From positions 20,121-84,120 of the forward strand of contig SUSV01000006.1 in NCBI GenBank assembly GCA_015063245.1: 64,000 bases of DNA, read 5' to 3'. Shown here piece by piece: positions 8,027 to 16,944 of this stretch; the stretch's first letter is position 1; each line of letters opens with the position of its first letter. The notes below the pieces were generated by a model that was given only the letters and a program-made list of their open reading frames with translations, made no database searches and had not been told where the DNA came from. The DNA is from Thermoplasmata archaeon. Its GTDB lineage: Archaea > Thermoplasmatota > Thermoplasmata > Methanomassiliicoccales > Methanomethylophilaceae. The translations under genes were made by a program, and so were the position numbers.

Positions 8027-9379
8027 ATGAAAGTCATCATCATTGGTGCAAGCGGCGTCGGTTATGTTGCCGCCGAGACCATATCTGATGCACACGACGT
8101 GCTCGTCATCGAGATCGATCCCGATGTTGCCGATTCGGTGAAGAACCGTCTCAATGTGTCGGTCCTCAACGAGGACGGTACGAATCCGAGGGTCCTCGAG
8201 AAGTATATCAACCTTCATCATCCAGATGTAATCATCTCCACCCTCAAGCGTGATGACTCCAACCTGTACATCTGCATGCTGGCCAAGAGGTTCAAGCCCG
8301 ATATCAAGACCGTGGCATCCATCACGAATCCGGATTACGTCATCAAGACGTCATCGGAGGGATACGAAGGCGTCGATGTCATAATCTCCCCGGAGCTCAT
8401 CACGGCCGAGAAGATGTACAGGCTCTGCGCCCTGGAGAACGCTATCGACTACGAATCCCTGTCGGCTTTCGGATTGTCCATGGCTGTCTTCGAGATCGGA
8501 CAGAACAGCTATTTCATCGGACAGATCGTGATGAACACATTCAATCTCGAGGAGTGCTCGGTCTTCGCGATATATCGCAACGACGAGCTCTATTTCCAGG
8601 TGGACACCATGGAGATCCATGTCGGGGACAGGATATGCCTGATGGGTTCGGAAGAGGCGCTCCAGAAATACAATGACGCGATTGGCGTCGATGTTACGTC
8701 CAGGGACATAGTCATCCTAGGCGGTACCATCGTCGGTAGGAACCTCGCGACTCTGCTGGCGAACGACCAGAAGAAGAGGTACATCAGGATCGTCGAGAAA
8801 CGTCAGGACTACTGCCAGGACATGTCAAGGGTTCTGAACGGGGTGGTCGTGGTCAACGGTGACTTCACCGAGCCCGACATCCAGTCTTCGGAGAACATCT
8901 TCAGGGCCGACTGCCTTGTCACTGTGACCAACCAGGATGATACCAATCTCCTGATGTGCATGTCCGGACAGAAATACAACACGAACAAGATCATCTCCAG
9001 ATACCTCAAGAAGGAGTACATGGACATCTTCATGTTCACCGGTCTTGCAACGATCATCGGATACGATATGATCGTCTCCAACGAGATATCCAAGTGCGTC
9101 ATGTCTGAATCGAAGGTCCTGCTGAGGATGAGGGATCATGACGAATTGTTCTTCATACACGATGTCAACGACCGCTCCAAACTGCTGAACAAATATTACG
9201 GCGATCTAATCATACCTGACGGACTTAGGGTCATCGCCATCAATCGCGGCGAAGAGAGGATTTTCCCTGCAATGGATACAATGTTCCTGGACGGAGACCG
9301 CGTGATAGTGTTCACGAACTACGCCAGCGGCAAAGGTATCGCAAAGGTGTTCGGAAGGAACGCAGTGACAGAGAGCTGA
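8027..9379 (+). CDS. trkA: Trk potassium uptake regulator TrkA (two RCK domains)
   Basis: A 450-aa cytoplasmic gating subunit of a Trk K+ channel. It has two tandem NAD-binding/TrkA-C units. The first Rossmann fold starts MKVIIIGASGVGYVAAE with the acidic end VIEIDPD. The second starts near residue 230 (IVILGGTIVGRNLA), with acidic IVEKRQD after it. Each is followed by a small regulatory domain with RICLMG- and RVIVFT-type strands. The first glycine motif is GASGVG rather than the common GAGxVG. A GGTGA Shine-Dalgarno lies 7 bases upstream of the ATG. It forms an operon with trkH four bases downstream. Confidence 0.95.
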   Translation: MKVIIIGASGVGYVAAETISDAHDVLVIEIDPDVADSVKNRLNVSVLNEDGTNPRVLEKYINLHHPDVIISTLKRDDSNLYICMLAKRFKPDIKTVASITNPDYVIKTSSEGYEGVDVIISPELITAEKMYRLCALENAIDYESLSAFGLSMAVFEIGQNSYFIGQIVMNTFNLEECSVFAIYRNDELYFQVDTMEIHVGDRICLMGSEEALQKYNDAIGVDVTSRDIVILGGTIVGRNLATLLANDQKKRYIRIVEKRQDYCQDMSRVLNGVVVVNGDFTEPDIQSSENIFRADCLVTVTNQDDTNLLMCMSGQKYNTNKIISRYLKKEYMDIFMFTGLATIIGYDMIVSNEISKCVMSESKVLLRMRDHDELFFIHDVNDRSKLLNKYYGDLIIPDGLRVIAINRGEERIFPAMDTMFLDGDRVIVFTNYASGKGIAKVFGRNAVTES

Positions 9380-9383
9380 TGTG

Positions 9384-10919
9384 ATGATCAAACCCGGCTT
9401 CTTCGAGAGGATCGACAAAATTTCGCTGTTCAAGAGCACGGAGTTCAAGGTGCTGGGAGGCCTGGAGATCATCCTAGCCTTGACTCTGCTCCTGCCTACG
9501 TTCTATGCCCTGAACAAAGGCGAGGACGCTTCGATCTTCTTCAAGCCCATCATACCGCTGTTCATCCTCGGTCTCACCCAGATGATCATATTCGGTCAGT
9601 CCAGGAACTTCAGGACTGTCAACGGTCTCACCCTGGTCGGACTGGTCTGGGTGGTGACGTTCATCATCGGATCCCTGCCGTTCTACCTCGCCGGTATGTC
9701 TGCGCTGGATTCCATATTCGAATCCGTGAGCTGCATCACAACGACCGGCAGTTCCCTGGTCGTCGATGTCTACGATTGGCCGGAGAGTCTCATGGTGTGG
9801 AGGTCATTCCTCCAGTGGGTCGGAGGTATCATGGTCGTCATCATCTTCATCTACATCCTTCCGATGTTCGGGATGGGACGCACCTTCTTCAGCAACGAGC
9901 TCGAGGGTTCCGGAACCTCCCAGTTCTCGATGAAGCTCCGCAATGCGGCCAAATCGTTCATTCTGGTCTACGTGTCCCTCTCATTGATCAACTTCCTGCT
10001 GCTGATGATCTTCAGGGCATCGTTCGTCGATGCGCTTTGTCTTGCCCTTACCACCATCTCGACAGGGGGTCTGCTGGTGTCCAACTCCAGCCTTACGGAC
10101 ATGAACATATGGATCCAGCTGATCACCATGTTCTTCATGTTCGTCGGAGGAGTGAACTTCTACCTTCACTACAAGGCCATATACGGAAGGAAGCCGAAGG
10201 TATACAAGGAGAGCAAGGAGCTGCTGATGCTCAGCATATGGTTCCTGTCCGTTGCCGCGGTCATTTTCATGATCAACATCTTCCCTGAGATCGACGGCGT
10301 ATCGGATATCGGGGGATATGCTACAGAGTTCAAGAACGTCCTGTTCACGGTCATATCCATCGGAACCACATCGGGATTCTCCGTCGAGGATTACACTGTC
10401 TATCCCGAGATCTCCCTGTTCATCATCCTTGTCCTGATGATGGTGGGTGCATCCGCAGGTTCCACAAGCGGAGGAATTAAGTTCGGAAGGATCAGGATCA
10501 TGTTCAAGTTCTTCAGCAACATCATGAAGAACGTCCTCCACCCCAATGCCATCTATACCGTCAAGATCGACGGGGAGAACGTAGACAACAGCCGTGTGAT
10601 CAACGCAGTCTCCATCACCCTTCTTTACATCCTGACGATGTTCATCGCCCTCATCGTGCTGCTGGCGAGCGGGCTGCCTTGGATGGACTCGCTCGGATTG
10701 GCTGCAGGAGCCCTTACGAATACCGGAGTGGGATTCGGGAACTTCGGCCCTTCCGGGTCGATGAGCGAGCTCACCGATTCTATCAAGATATTCCTGATGT
10801 TCCTCATGTGGGTAGGACGTCTGGAGATCACGCTTGCGCTGGTCTTCTTCACGCCTACATTCTGGCATGATGTGAGGTTCTCTTACAGATCGATCTTCAA
10901 CTTCAAGAAGTATTTCTGA
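9384..10919 (+). CDS. trkH: Trk potassium transporter membrane subunit TrkH
   Basis: A 511-aa polytopic K+-translocating subunit. The four-fold pore repeats are visible: ESVSCITTTGSSL (first selectivity-filter loop), LTTISTGGLLV, VISIGTTSGFS and GALTNTGVGFG, each with the conserved glycine. ASAGSTSGGIKFGRI matches the gating-loop region. The start is ATG 9384 directly after an in-frame GTG at 9381. It follows trkA by four bases, so the channel and its nucleotide-binding regulator are co-expressed. It converges on the TPR gene, whose stop is only four bases away. Confidence 0.95.
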   Translation: MIKPGFFERIDKISLFKSTEFKVLGGLEIILALTLLLPTFYALNKGEDASIFFKPIIPLFILGLTQMIIFGQSRNFRTVNGLTLVGLVWVVTFIIGSLPFYLAGMSALDSIFESVSCITTTGSSLVVDVYDWPESLMVWRSFLQWVGGIMVVIIFIYILPMFGMGRTFFSNELEGSGTSQFSMKLRNAAKSFILVYVSLSLINFLLLMIFRASFVDALCLALTTISTGGLLVSNSSLTDMNIWIQLITMFFMFVGGVNFYLHYKAIYGRKPKVYKESKELLMLSIWFLSVAAVIFMINIFPEIDGVSDIGGYATEFKNVLFTVISIGTTSGFSVEDYTVYPEISLFIILVLMMVGASAGSTSGGIKFGRIRIMFKFFSNIMKNVLHPNAIYTVKIDGENVDNSRVINAVSITLLYILTMFIALIVLLASGLPWMDSLGLAAGALTNTGVGFGNFGPSGSMSELTDSIKIFLMFLMWVGRLEITLALVFFTPTFWHDVRFSYRSIFNFKKYF

Positions 10920-10923
10920 AGGC

Positions 10924-11751
10924 TCAGTGGCCTTCGCAGAAGGAGAGGATCGTTATCGCAGCCTTGTGGCCGGGGGACACCTCGTTTATCGCTCCGGCGA
11001 CGATCTTTGCCTGGTCGTACTGCCCCTTCTGGGCAAGGCACATGCCCAGGATCTCGAGGGCACCGAGGTGCTGAGGGTTGATCTTGATGGCACGGGTCGC
11101 ATAGCCGGCCGCGGATTTGATGTTGCCTGTGATGCGCATGACATATGCGGCCACCGCGTTGGAATCCGCTGATTTGTCCTTGACGCAGTTGCGTACGTAT
11201 TTCAGAGCCTCCTTGTCATGCCCTCCGAGCATGAGAGATCTCACATAAGCTACTCTCACATCATAGTCGTCAGGGAACTCCTGGAGAAGCTGTGACGAGG
11301 TCTCCATGGAGGTCTTGTGCTCTCCGAGGGAGCTGAGTATGCTGCACAGGAGGACACGGTCGTTGATCACAGGATTCTCTATCTTGCTGTACGTCTCATA
11401 GGCTGACTCGTACTCTTCCATATCGTACTCGCACTGGCATCTCTGCCTGTACATGCGGTCCGTAGGTGTGAGCTTTCTGAGCACATCCACCGCAAAGGTG
11501 GGGCAATCGAGATTCCTCAGGGCGGATGCGATCTCCAGCCCGTTGCTGTCATCGGTCATTTCGACGAGCTTGTTGGCCACCTTGGACTCGGTACCGTCCT
11601 GGGGGACCATCTTCAGCAGAGACATGCACTTGAGCATCTCGTAGGGGTCATCTGAAGAGTTAACGATCTCCATGATGTTGGCCGTCACCAGCTCCGTGTT
11701 CCCGGAAGCGATATCGTCCGAAATCTTGCTGAACATCTCGTCGTTTGACAT
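10924..11751 (-). CDS. TPR-repeat protein of unknown role
   Basis: A 275-aa all-helical protein. Helix pairs with tetratricopeptide-like spacing run through the second half, for example a stretch ending AIKINPQHLGALEILGMCLAQKGQYDQAK, with the conserved A, G and P positions of TPRs. The first half is probably degenerate repeats. No signal peptide or enzymatic motif is visible, so it is most likely a cytoplasmic scaffold. It is a lone gene convergent with trkH and divergent from the PARIS-like pair. Confidence 0.7.
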   Translation of the reverse strand: MSNDEMFSKISDDIASGNTELVTANIMEIVNSSDDPYEMLKCMSLLKMVPQDGTESKVANKLVEMTDDSNGLEIASALRNLDCPTFAVDVLRKLTPTDRMYRQRCQCEYDMEEYESAYETYSKIENPVINDRVLLCSILSSLGEHKTSMETSSQLLQEFPDDYDVRVAYVRSLMLGGHDKEALKYVRNCVKDKSADSNAVAAYVMRITGNIKSAAGYATRAIKINPQHLGALEILGMCLAQKGQYDQAKIVAGAINEVSPGHKAAITILSFCEGH

Positions 11752-11875
11752 CGAACTCTCATAAGCTCTTCCTTATAAAATTCGTTTCAAGAGTATTTGT
11801 CCGTCTACAGTCACAGTTGTTCAATAGCAGACAACCTGCAATCATAATTTATAGCCAATAATCTATTTTCTGTGC

Positions 11876-12916
11876 ATGAAGATAAGGTCGGTTGCGATAC
11901 ACGGACTTTTCAATGAATTCAACTATGAAATGACCCTGAATCCGGATCTTACTTTCATTCATTCTCCTAACGGATGCGGAAAGACCATCATGATGCATAT
12001 GGTCTACAGCGTCCTGAAAGGGGATTCCTCATTCCTTGAGGATATCCCCTTCCAAAGGATGGATATCGGATTCGAGGATGACAGCACACTCATCATTGAT
12101 TTCAACATGGGTCGCATGACCTTCAGCATCATCAAGAACAAGGTCAAATCCGAGATAACCCTGGAGGAGCTGGAGAACATCTCGGACATCGTCTACATAT
12201 CGCCGGATCGTATGACGCTCAAGAAGAAGGATGGGCATCTGGTGGACGCCCTGGAGGCATATGCGCAGGAATTGTACGAGACCATCCGCCGCGCAAAGGA
12301 TGATTCGGCTCTCCCTCCATCGACATCGATCGAGAGGAGGCCGATGAACGACAGCGAGCTGGAGTTCTGGTGCAAGGACCTCAAGGCAAAGCTGGATTTC
12401 ATCAAGGATGCCGGTTTCGAGCCGAAGATGCCCTCAGGCATAAGGTTCCCTCCGTCAAGGTACGACCTCATCGATGCCAGGGAGAGGTATGAGGATCTCG
12501 CATACTCCATCGCGGAATACGTCAGCAAGGATTACCAATTGGCCGAATCGATCATCGTCTTCAAGGACATCATTAACAACATCTACCTTAACAAGCAGAT
12601 AGATGTGACCGATAACGGCAAGCTCATCGTCGCGATGAACAACGGCACGACGCTCCCACTAGGCAAGCTCTCTTCAGGTGAGAAGCAGCTCCTGCTGATC
12701 TTCTACCAGATACTGTTCCACTCCAACACAGGTTCCATCATCCTGCTGGATGAACCGGAGATATCCCTCCATGTCACTTGGCAGCAGATGCTCGGCGATT
12801 ACTTCCAGGACATCTGCCGCGTGAGGAAGGTCCAGATGGTCGTCTCCACGCATTCGCCTCAGGTCATCCACGACAGATGGGACTACGCTAAAGAGCTGGT
12901 GCAGAGGAATGCGTGA
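11876..12916 (+). CDS. PARIS-like AriA ATPase (ABC/OLD-type AAA)
   Basis: A 346-aa P-loop ATPase of the RecF/SMC/OLD type. Walker A is SPNGCGKT (30-37), the ABC signature is SSGEKQ (266-271), Walker B is LLDEPE (290-295), and the switch histidine lies in STHSPQ (324-329). The middle is a short helical insertion rather than a long coiled coil. It overlaps the downstream DUF4435 gene by eight bases. In the PARIS defence system the ATPase AriA oligomerises and holds the Toprim nuclease AriB until a phage anti-restriction protein triggers release. This protein appears shorter than the E. coli AriA. The defence assignment is inference from the gene pair. Confidence 0.75.
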   Translation: MKIRSVAIHGLFNEFNYEMTLNPDLTFIHSPNGCGKTIMMHMVYSVLKGDSSFLEDIPFQRMDIGFEDDSTLIIDFNMGRMTFSIIKNKVKSEITLEELENISDIVYISPDRMTLKKKDGHLVDALEAYAQELYETIRRAKDDSALPPSTSIERRPMNDSELEFWCKDLKAKLDFIKDAGFEPKMPSGIRFPPSRYDLIDARERYEDLAYSIAEYVSKDYQLAESIIVFKDIINNIYLNKQIDVTDNGKLIVAMNNGTTLPLGKLSSGEKQLLLIFYQILFHSNTGSIILLDEPEISLHVTWQQMLGDYFQDICRVRKVQMVVSTHSPQVIHDRWDYAKELVQRNA

Positions 12917-13763
12917 ATTTCTTACCGCTGACGATATCTGCAATCAGATATCGATGAACAGGTCAATTTTCAGGGGCCTCGTCCTTCTTTCCGAAGGCAA
13001 CACGGATGAGAGGCTCTTCGGCAAGTTCATCAACAGGCCGACGGCAAGGATCATACCCGCTCATTCCAAGGATAATGTTCGTAATGTAATCACCAAGATG
13101 TCCAACAGGGGGGACGGGAAGGTTCTGGGAATCGTCGACCGGGACCTGGACGACTTCAAGGGCCGTCTTCTGAATCCCCCAATATTCTACACGGACTCCC
13201 GCGACATGGAGATGATGCTGATAAACAGCGATGCCCTCGACCAGGTCCTGAACGAATACGGCGATCCCGACAGGATAGAGAGGTTCGTCCACCAGTTCGG
13301 CCCCGTACGTCAGGCGATCATAGACGCTGCGTATCCGATAGGACTCCTGATGTACATCTCGTTCATCCGCGGCTACAATCTCAATTTCAAGAACCTGAAC
13401 TTCAGGGATTTCATCGATAGGAGGACCCTCAGGACCGACATCTCGAAGATGGTCGTATCCGTGATAAACAACACGTCCGGCTGCGAGATCAACCGGAAGA
13501 ACCTGATCAAGGACCTTACTATGCACGAGCACAAGTTCTCCGACCGTACCGCTCTTGCAAGGGGCCATGACGCCGTGGACATCCTTCTGATCGGCCTGAG
13601 GGATAATTTCGGCGCCTATAATTCCTCGAACCTCAACGAGGGCGCTCTGGGAGGCGCACTGAGGCTTGCGTACCATCAGAACGATTTCGGTTCCACCAAC
13701 CTCTACTCGGATACCCACAAATGGGCCGATTCAAGGAACACGAGGCTTTGGAGCTTCAATTGA
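12909..13763 (+). CDS. PARIS-like AriB, DUF4435 Toprim-type effector
   Basis: A 284-aa DUF4435 protein. The Toprim-like acidic residues are visible: Glu29 in LLSEGNTDERLF, then the D-x-D pair in IVDRDLDDF (Asp77, Asp79), and the family motif TDSRDMEMMLI near residue 95. The rest is helical. In PARIS, AriB cleaves tRNA and arrests the infected cell; whether this archaeal version does so is unknown. The gene starts inside the end of the ATPase gene (eight-base overlap), giving tight coupling. Its 3' end overlaps the convergent xseB stop by eight bases. Confidence 0.75.
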   Translation: MREFLTADDICNQISMNRSIFRGLVLLSEGNTDERLFGKFINRPTARIIPAHSKDNVRNVITKMSNRGDGKVLGIVDRDLDDFKGRLLNPPIFYTDSRDMEMMLINSDALDQVLNEYGDPDRIERFVHQFGPVRQAIIDAAYPIGLLMYISFIRGYNLNFKNLNFRDFIDRRTLRTDISKMVVSVINNTSGCEINRKNLIKDLTMHEHKFSDRTALARGHDAVDILLIGLRDNFGAYNSSNLNEGALGGALRLAYHQNDFGSTNLYSDTHKWADSRNTRLWSFN

Positions 13764-13998
13764 CGTCGAAGTCCTCGGTCTTGATCTGACCCTCGGACTC
13801 CATTATCTTCTGGATGCGGCGCTCGCTCTCATCCAGGATCTTCCTGCAGTGATTCCTGAGGATCACGGCCTTCTCATAGATCTCGATGCTCTTGTCCAGG
13901 TCGATGCCGCCTGCCTCCAGGTCCTTCACGAGGTTCTCCAATACTGCGATGGCCTCTTCGAAGGTCATCTTCTCTACTTCTTCAGAATAGTCTGTCAT
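13756..13998 (-). CDS. xseB: Exonuclease VII small subunit
   Basis: An 80-aa XseB. The family core EKMTFEEAIAVLENLVKDLE is followed by SIEIYEKAVILRNHCRKILDESERRIQKI, forming the two-helix hairpin that packs on the long coiled coil of XseA. It lies immediately downstream of xseA with a four-base ATGA overlap, the standard bacterial arrangement. Its product makes the XseA/XseB exonuclease that degrades single-stranded DNA into oligonucleotides from both ends. Confidence 0.93.
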   Translation of the reverse strand: MTDYSEEVEKMTFEEAIAVLENLVKDLEAGGIDLDKSIEIYEKAVILRNHCRKILDESERRIQKIMESEGQIKTEDFDVN

Positions 13999-15395
13999 GT
14001 TCTCTTCTCCTTTTCCTTTACCTCGGCCTTGGCCGTTCCGTCCCTGAAGCGGATGGAGACGGGTTCGCCTATGCGGATGCCTTCGACGGAAGTGACCACG
14101 CTTCCGTCATCGGCGGTTATCATGCTGTATCCTCTCTCGAGGACGTTGTAAGGGCTGACTCCCTCGAGGTGCCTTGAATCCGATACAAGGGAGTTGCTCT
14201 TGTCGTCATAGAGCACCTTTATCGCCCTCTCGGGCCTGTCTTTGTAGGAATCCAGTTTTGCGGTGCAGCGCTCCATTATGCGCTCGCAGTCGTTGCTGAC
14301 CTTCGTGAACATCCTGTCCATGTCGGAGTCCAGGGATTCGATGTGCATCAGGGCGCTCTCCGGCCTGAGCTTGGAATCTATGCTGTTGAATGCATTGCGC
14401 ATGGTGCTGACGGTCTGCATGAAAGCGTAATCCATGCTCTTCGACAGCTCATCCAGATGTATCGAGCGCATATCTATGTCATTCATGGCGTTCTCGGGAT
14501 CGAGCTTCGCGTCCAGCACCTCGAAACGATGCTTGATCCCCTTTGTATAGGTGTCCATCGCACGGTTCAGACGGCTCTCGAACGATCTCAGCTCCGAACG
14601 TATCTCGTTCTTGTCGCGGAGGATCAGCGCCGCGGCACCGGTCGGTGTTGGCGCCCTGAGATCGGCTACGAAATCGGCTATGGTGAAGTCGGTCTCATGG
14701 CCTACGGCGGATACGACCGGAGCCTGTGATTCGTAGATCGCTCTGGCGACGATCTCCTCGTTGAAGGCCCATAGGTCCTCGATGGAGCCTCCGCCTCTGC
14801 CTACGATGATCACATCGACGTTGATCTTGTTCAGCAGCTTTATGCCTGCGACGATCGATTCGGCCGCGCCTTCTCCCTGGACCATGGCAGGCGCCAATAT
14901 GATATCCGCAGTGTATCTGGAAGCCGATGTGGTGATGATATCATGGATGACCGCACCTGTCGCAGAAGTGACGACTCCGATGCGCTTGGGATAACGGGGG
15001 ATCTCCCTTTTCCTGGTCTGGTCGAAGAGACCCTCGCCCTGAAGCTTCTTCTTGAGCGCCTCGAATGCGATGTACCTGTCGCCGATACCCGACTGTTTCA
15101 TTGTTTCAACGATGAACTGGTAGCTCCCCCTCTGGACGTACATGTCGATCTTGCCGAAGGCGGTTATCTTCATGTTCTCCTTAGGCTCGAAATCTAAACG
15201 GCCGCGGGCGGAGGCGAACATGGTCGCACGGATCTCGCTAGTCGGGTCCTTCAGAACGAAGTAGTAGTGGCCTGACGGATACTTCTTGAGATTCGATATC
15301 TCCCCTGTGACCCAGATATCGTTGACAGCGGGCGTCCTGGCGAAAAGCTCCTTGACACGGCTGTTAAGCTCGGTAACAGATATCACTTCAGGCAT
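13995..15395 (-). CDS. xseA: Exonuclease VII large subunit
   Basis: A 466-aa catalytic subunit of exonuclease VII. An N-terminal OB-fold (VTGEISNLKKYPSGHYYFVLKD) is followed by the catalytic domain with the diagnostic IGVVTSATGAVIHDI, VGRGGGSIEDLWAFN and VSAVGHETDFTIADF. A coiled-coil region and the C-terminal tail LERGYSMI complete it. I start it at the ATG at 15395 (MPEVISV), the usual N-terminus. The enzyme is bacterial in origin and known in only some archaea, so ancient transfer is likely. It is co-transcribed with xseB. Confidence 0.95.
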   Translation of the reverse strand: MPEVISVTELNSRVKELFARTPAVNDIWVTGEISNLKKYPSGHYYFVLKDPTSEIRATMFASARGRLDFEPKENMKITAFGKIDMYVQRGSYQFIVETMKQSGIGDRYIAFEALKKKLQGEGLFDQTRKREIPRYPKRIGVVTSATGAVIHDIITTSASRYTADIILAPAMVQGEGAAESIVAGIKLLNKINVDVIIVGRGGGSIEDLWAFNEEIVARAIYESQAPVVSAVGHETDFTIADFVADLRAPTPTGAAALILRDKNEIRSELRSFESRLNRAMDTYTKGIKHRFEVLDAKLDPENAMNDIDMRSIHLDELSKSMDYAFMQTVSTMRNAFNSIDSKLRPESALMHIESLDSDMDRMFTKVSNDCERIMERCTAKLDSYKDRPERAIKVLYDDKSNSLVSDSRHLEGVSPYNVLERGYSMITADDGSVVTSVEGIRIGEPVSIRFRDGTAKAEVKEKEKRT

Positions 15396-15494
15396 CACGA
15401 CCCCATCGGCGAACAATCATTTATCGTATTCGTTGAGTCGGAAGCTATGATGGTTGGAGCGTTATCTTTATTTTCTATCCGAAGATGTGCGGCC

Positions 15495-15929
15495 ATGGAT
15501 AAGAGCGAGCTGATACCTCTGATGTCAGAGGATGCAGTCATCTATGCGGATCGTGTCCTGGATGTTTTCGATGCACCGTTCGCCTGCCAGATGGGTATCG
15601 AGATCGAGAGCGTGAGCACCGAGCAGGTCGTCTGCAGGATGAAGGTCGAGCCATTCATGATCAACAGCATGGGCCGTGCTCACGGTGCGGCAATCTATGC
15701 GCTCATGGACCATACATTCGCAATCATGTCGAACATGGTCCACGACGGTACCGGTCAGAGTATGGAGGTCAAGTACTATCGCCCCGCTTCGTCAGAGCTG
15801 CGGTGCATCGCGCGTCCGTTGAACATATCCCGTTCCCTGGGCATCTACGATGTCAGGGTTTATTCGGTCGAGGGGAAGCTCATAGCATCAGCTACTTGTA
15901 CTGCATTCGTCTTGAATAAGGTAGAATGA
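15495..15929 (+). CDS. Hotdog-fold thioesterase (PaaI-like)
   Basis: A 144-aa single hotdog-domain protein, probably hydrolysing an acyl-CoA or similar thioester. The motif SMGRAHGAAIYALMDHTFAI corresponds to the catalytic N-x-x-G-x-x-H-G-G-x-x-x-x-L-x-D of the PaaI group, with Ser at the first position. The later strand MEVKYYRPAS is also typical. The start ATG 15495 lies about 25 bases after a TATA-like TATCTTTATTTT (15465-15476), suggesting a leaderless mRNA. Its stop overlaps the next gene by four bases. Confidence 0.8.
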   Translation: MDKSELIPLMSEDAVIYADRVLDVFDAPFACQMGIEIESVSTEQVVCRMKVEPFMINSMGRAHGAAIYALMDHTFAIMSNMVHDGTGQSMEVKYYRPASSELRCIARPLNISRSLGIYDVRVYSVEGKLIASATCTAFVLNKVE

Positions 15930-16342
15930 CCCGCTACTGCCCCAAATGCGGTGAGGCCGTTCCCACAAACAGCCTGACCTGCCCGAAATGCTACAGCAAG
16001 CTCCCTACTGCCGAGCCTCCGAAGGAAAATAAGCAGACGAGGAGCAGGACGCAGAAGACAAAGCGCACGCGCCTTCTGCTCACCACCATCCCTGCCCTTT
16101 TCGGATTCCTGGGCCTTTGGCACATATACAGGAACTACAAGAACCCGAGAGGATACTTCTTCCTTGCAATGGGGATACTGTTCTTTTTTGCGGGGAACAC
16201 CCTTCTGTTCCTGCCCGTGTTCGATTTCGCGACAGCGGCTCTGAAGACGTTGTTCGGATTGGGATTGCTAGGGATATACTTCCTGCTGTTCCTATGGTCC
16301 CTTTTCGAATCGCTGATGGATTTCAGCATCGTCGTAAGATGA
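15926..16342 (+). CDS. Zinc-ribbon membrane protein
   Basis: A 138-aa protein with an N-terminal zinc ribbon, CPKCGEAVPTNSLTCPKC (Cys5, 8, 19, 22). A basic linker and about three hydrophobic transmembrane segments (around 52-72, 78-95, 108-130) follow. It overlaps the thioesterase gene by four bases, so the two are co-expressed. The function is unknown. Two other proteins in the window share the plan of zinc ribbon plus membrane helices (41013-41507 and 55521-56102). Confidence 0.75.
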   Translation: MTRYCPKCGEAVPTNSLTCPKCYSKLPTAEPPKENKQTRSRTQKTKRTRLLLTTIPALFGFLGLWHIYRNYKNPRGYFFLAMGILFFFAGNTLLFLPVFDFATAALKTLFGLGLLGIYFLLFLWSLFESLMDFSIVVR

Positions 16343-16885
16343 TCAGAAGTAACCCGTCTGCCTGAGCTTCATCATGATCGATGTGGACATTAGGCAGCGG
16401 TCCATCGCCGTATCGCCTTTGACATCCATCGGATTGCCCGGCGTCACATAATCGTACGCATCGCGAAGCGTCTTCGAGTATTCCATGGGCAATCTGCTCG
16501 CGATAGAGGGGAAGAGGGTGAGCTCACCGTTGAGATCCCACGGTTCGACGCATAGGAACCTCCCGAAGGTGAAGTTCACATTGAACGAGGTGCACTCCTT
16601 GTCCTTCAACTTCGCGAGAACCTCCTTCACGACCTCCGATTCCGAAGGGGCGCTGTACAGCGTCTCTGCTGTAATACCGTAATTATCCTGGAGATAATCG
16701 AGGGAATCCTTCCCGAGATCGAGCGGATCGGCGAAGATGAACGAATCGTATATCGTATCGAAATCGGTCCCGTCCTTGAACATGCGGCAGACGGCGACCT
16801 CGACTACACGGTCCGCAGGGAATCCACTGGGGCCGGTAACGGCGCATTCGACGATATACACGTCATCCATGCCCCAGAAATGCAC
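16343..16885 (-). CDS. Degenerate DEDDh exonuclease-like protein
   Basis: A 180-aa protein recognisable only by comparison with the intact exonuclease at 25137-25760. The block YVLDTETTG there is YIVECAVTG here, so Asp and Glu became Glu13 and Ala15. AYNIGYDMNKFLYLDPWDL became FNVNFTFGRFLCVEPWDL, losing the second Asp. DHRALSDA became MDRCLMST, losing His and the last Asp. The fold (spacing, EPWDL, C-terminal helix) seems preserved while all metal ligands are gone. It is probably a non-catalytic partner or binding protein. The start could be ATG 16885 or Met6 at 16870. It is divergent from the AddB-like gene. Confidence 0.65.
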   Translation of the reverse strand: MHFWGMDDVYIVECAVTGPSGFPADRVVEVAVCRMFKDGTDFDTIYDSFIFADPLDLGKDSLDYLQDNYGITAETLYSAPSESEVVKEVLAKLKDKECTSFNVNFTFGRFLCVEPWDLNGELTLFPSIASRLPMEYSKTLRDAYDYVTPGNPMDVKGDTAMDRCLMSTSIMMKLRQTGYF

Positions 16886-16944
16886 CAGCCATGTAAAATA
16901 ATCTCTTCTTCAAAGATGGCAAAAGATAGTATTAGTACGTAGTA

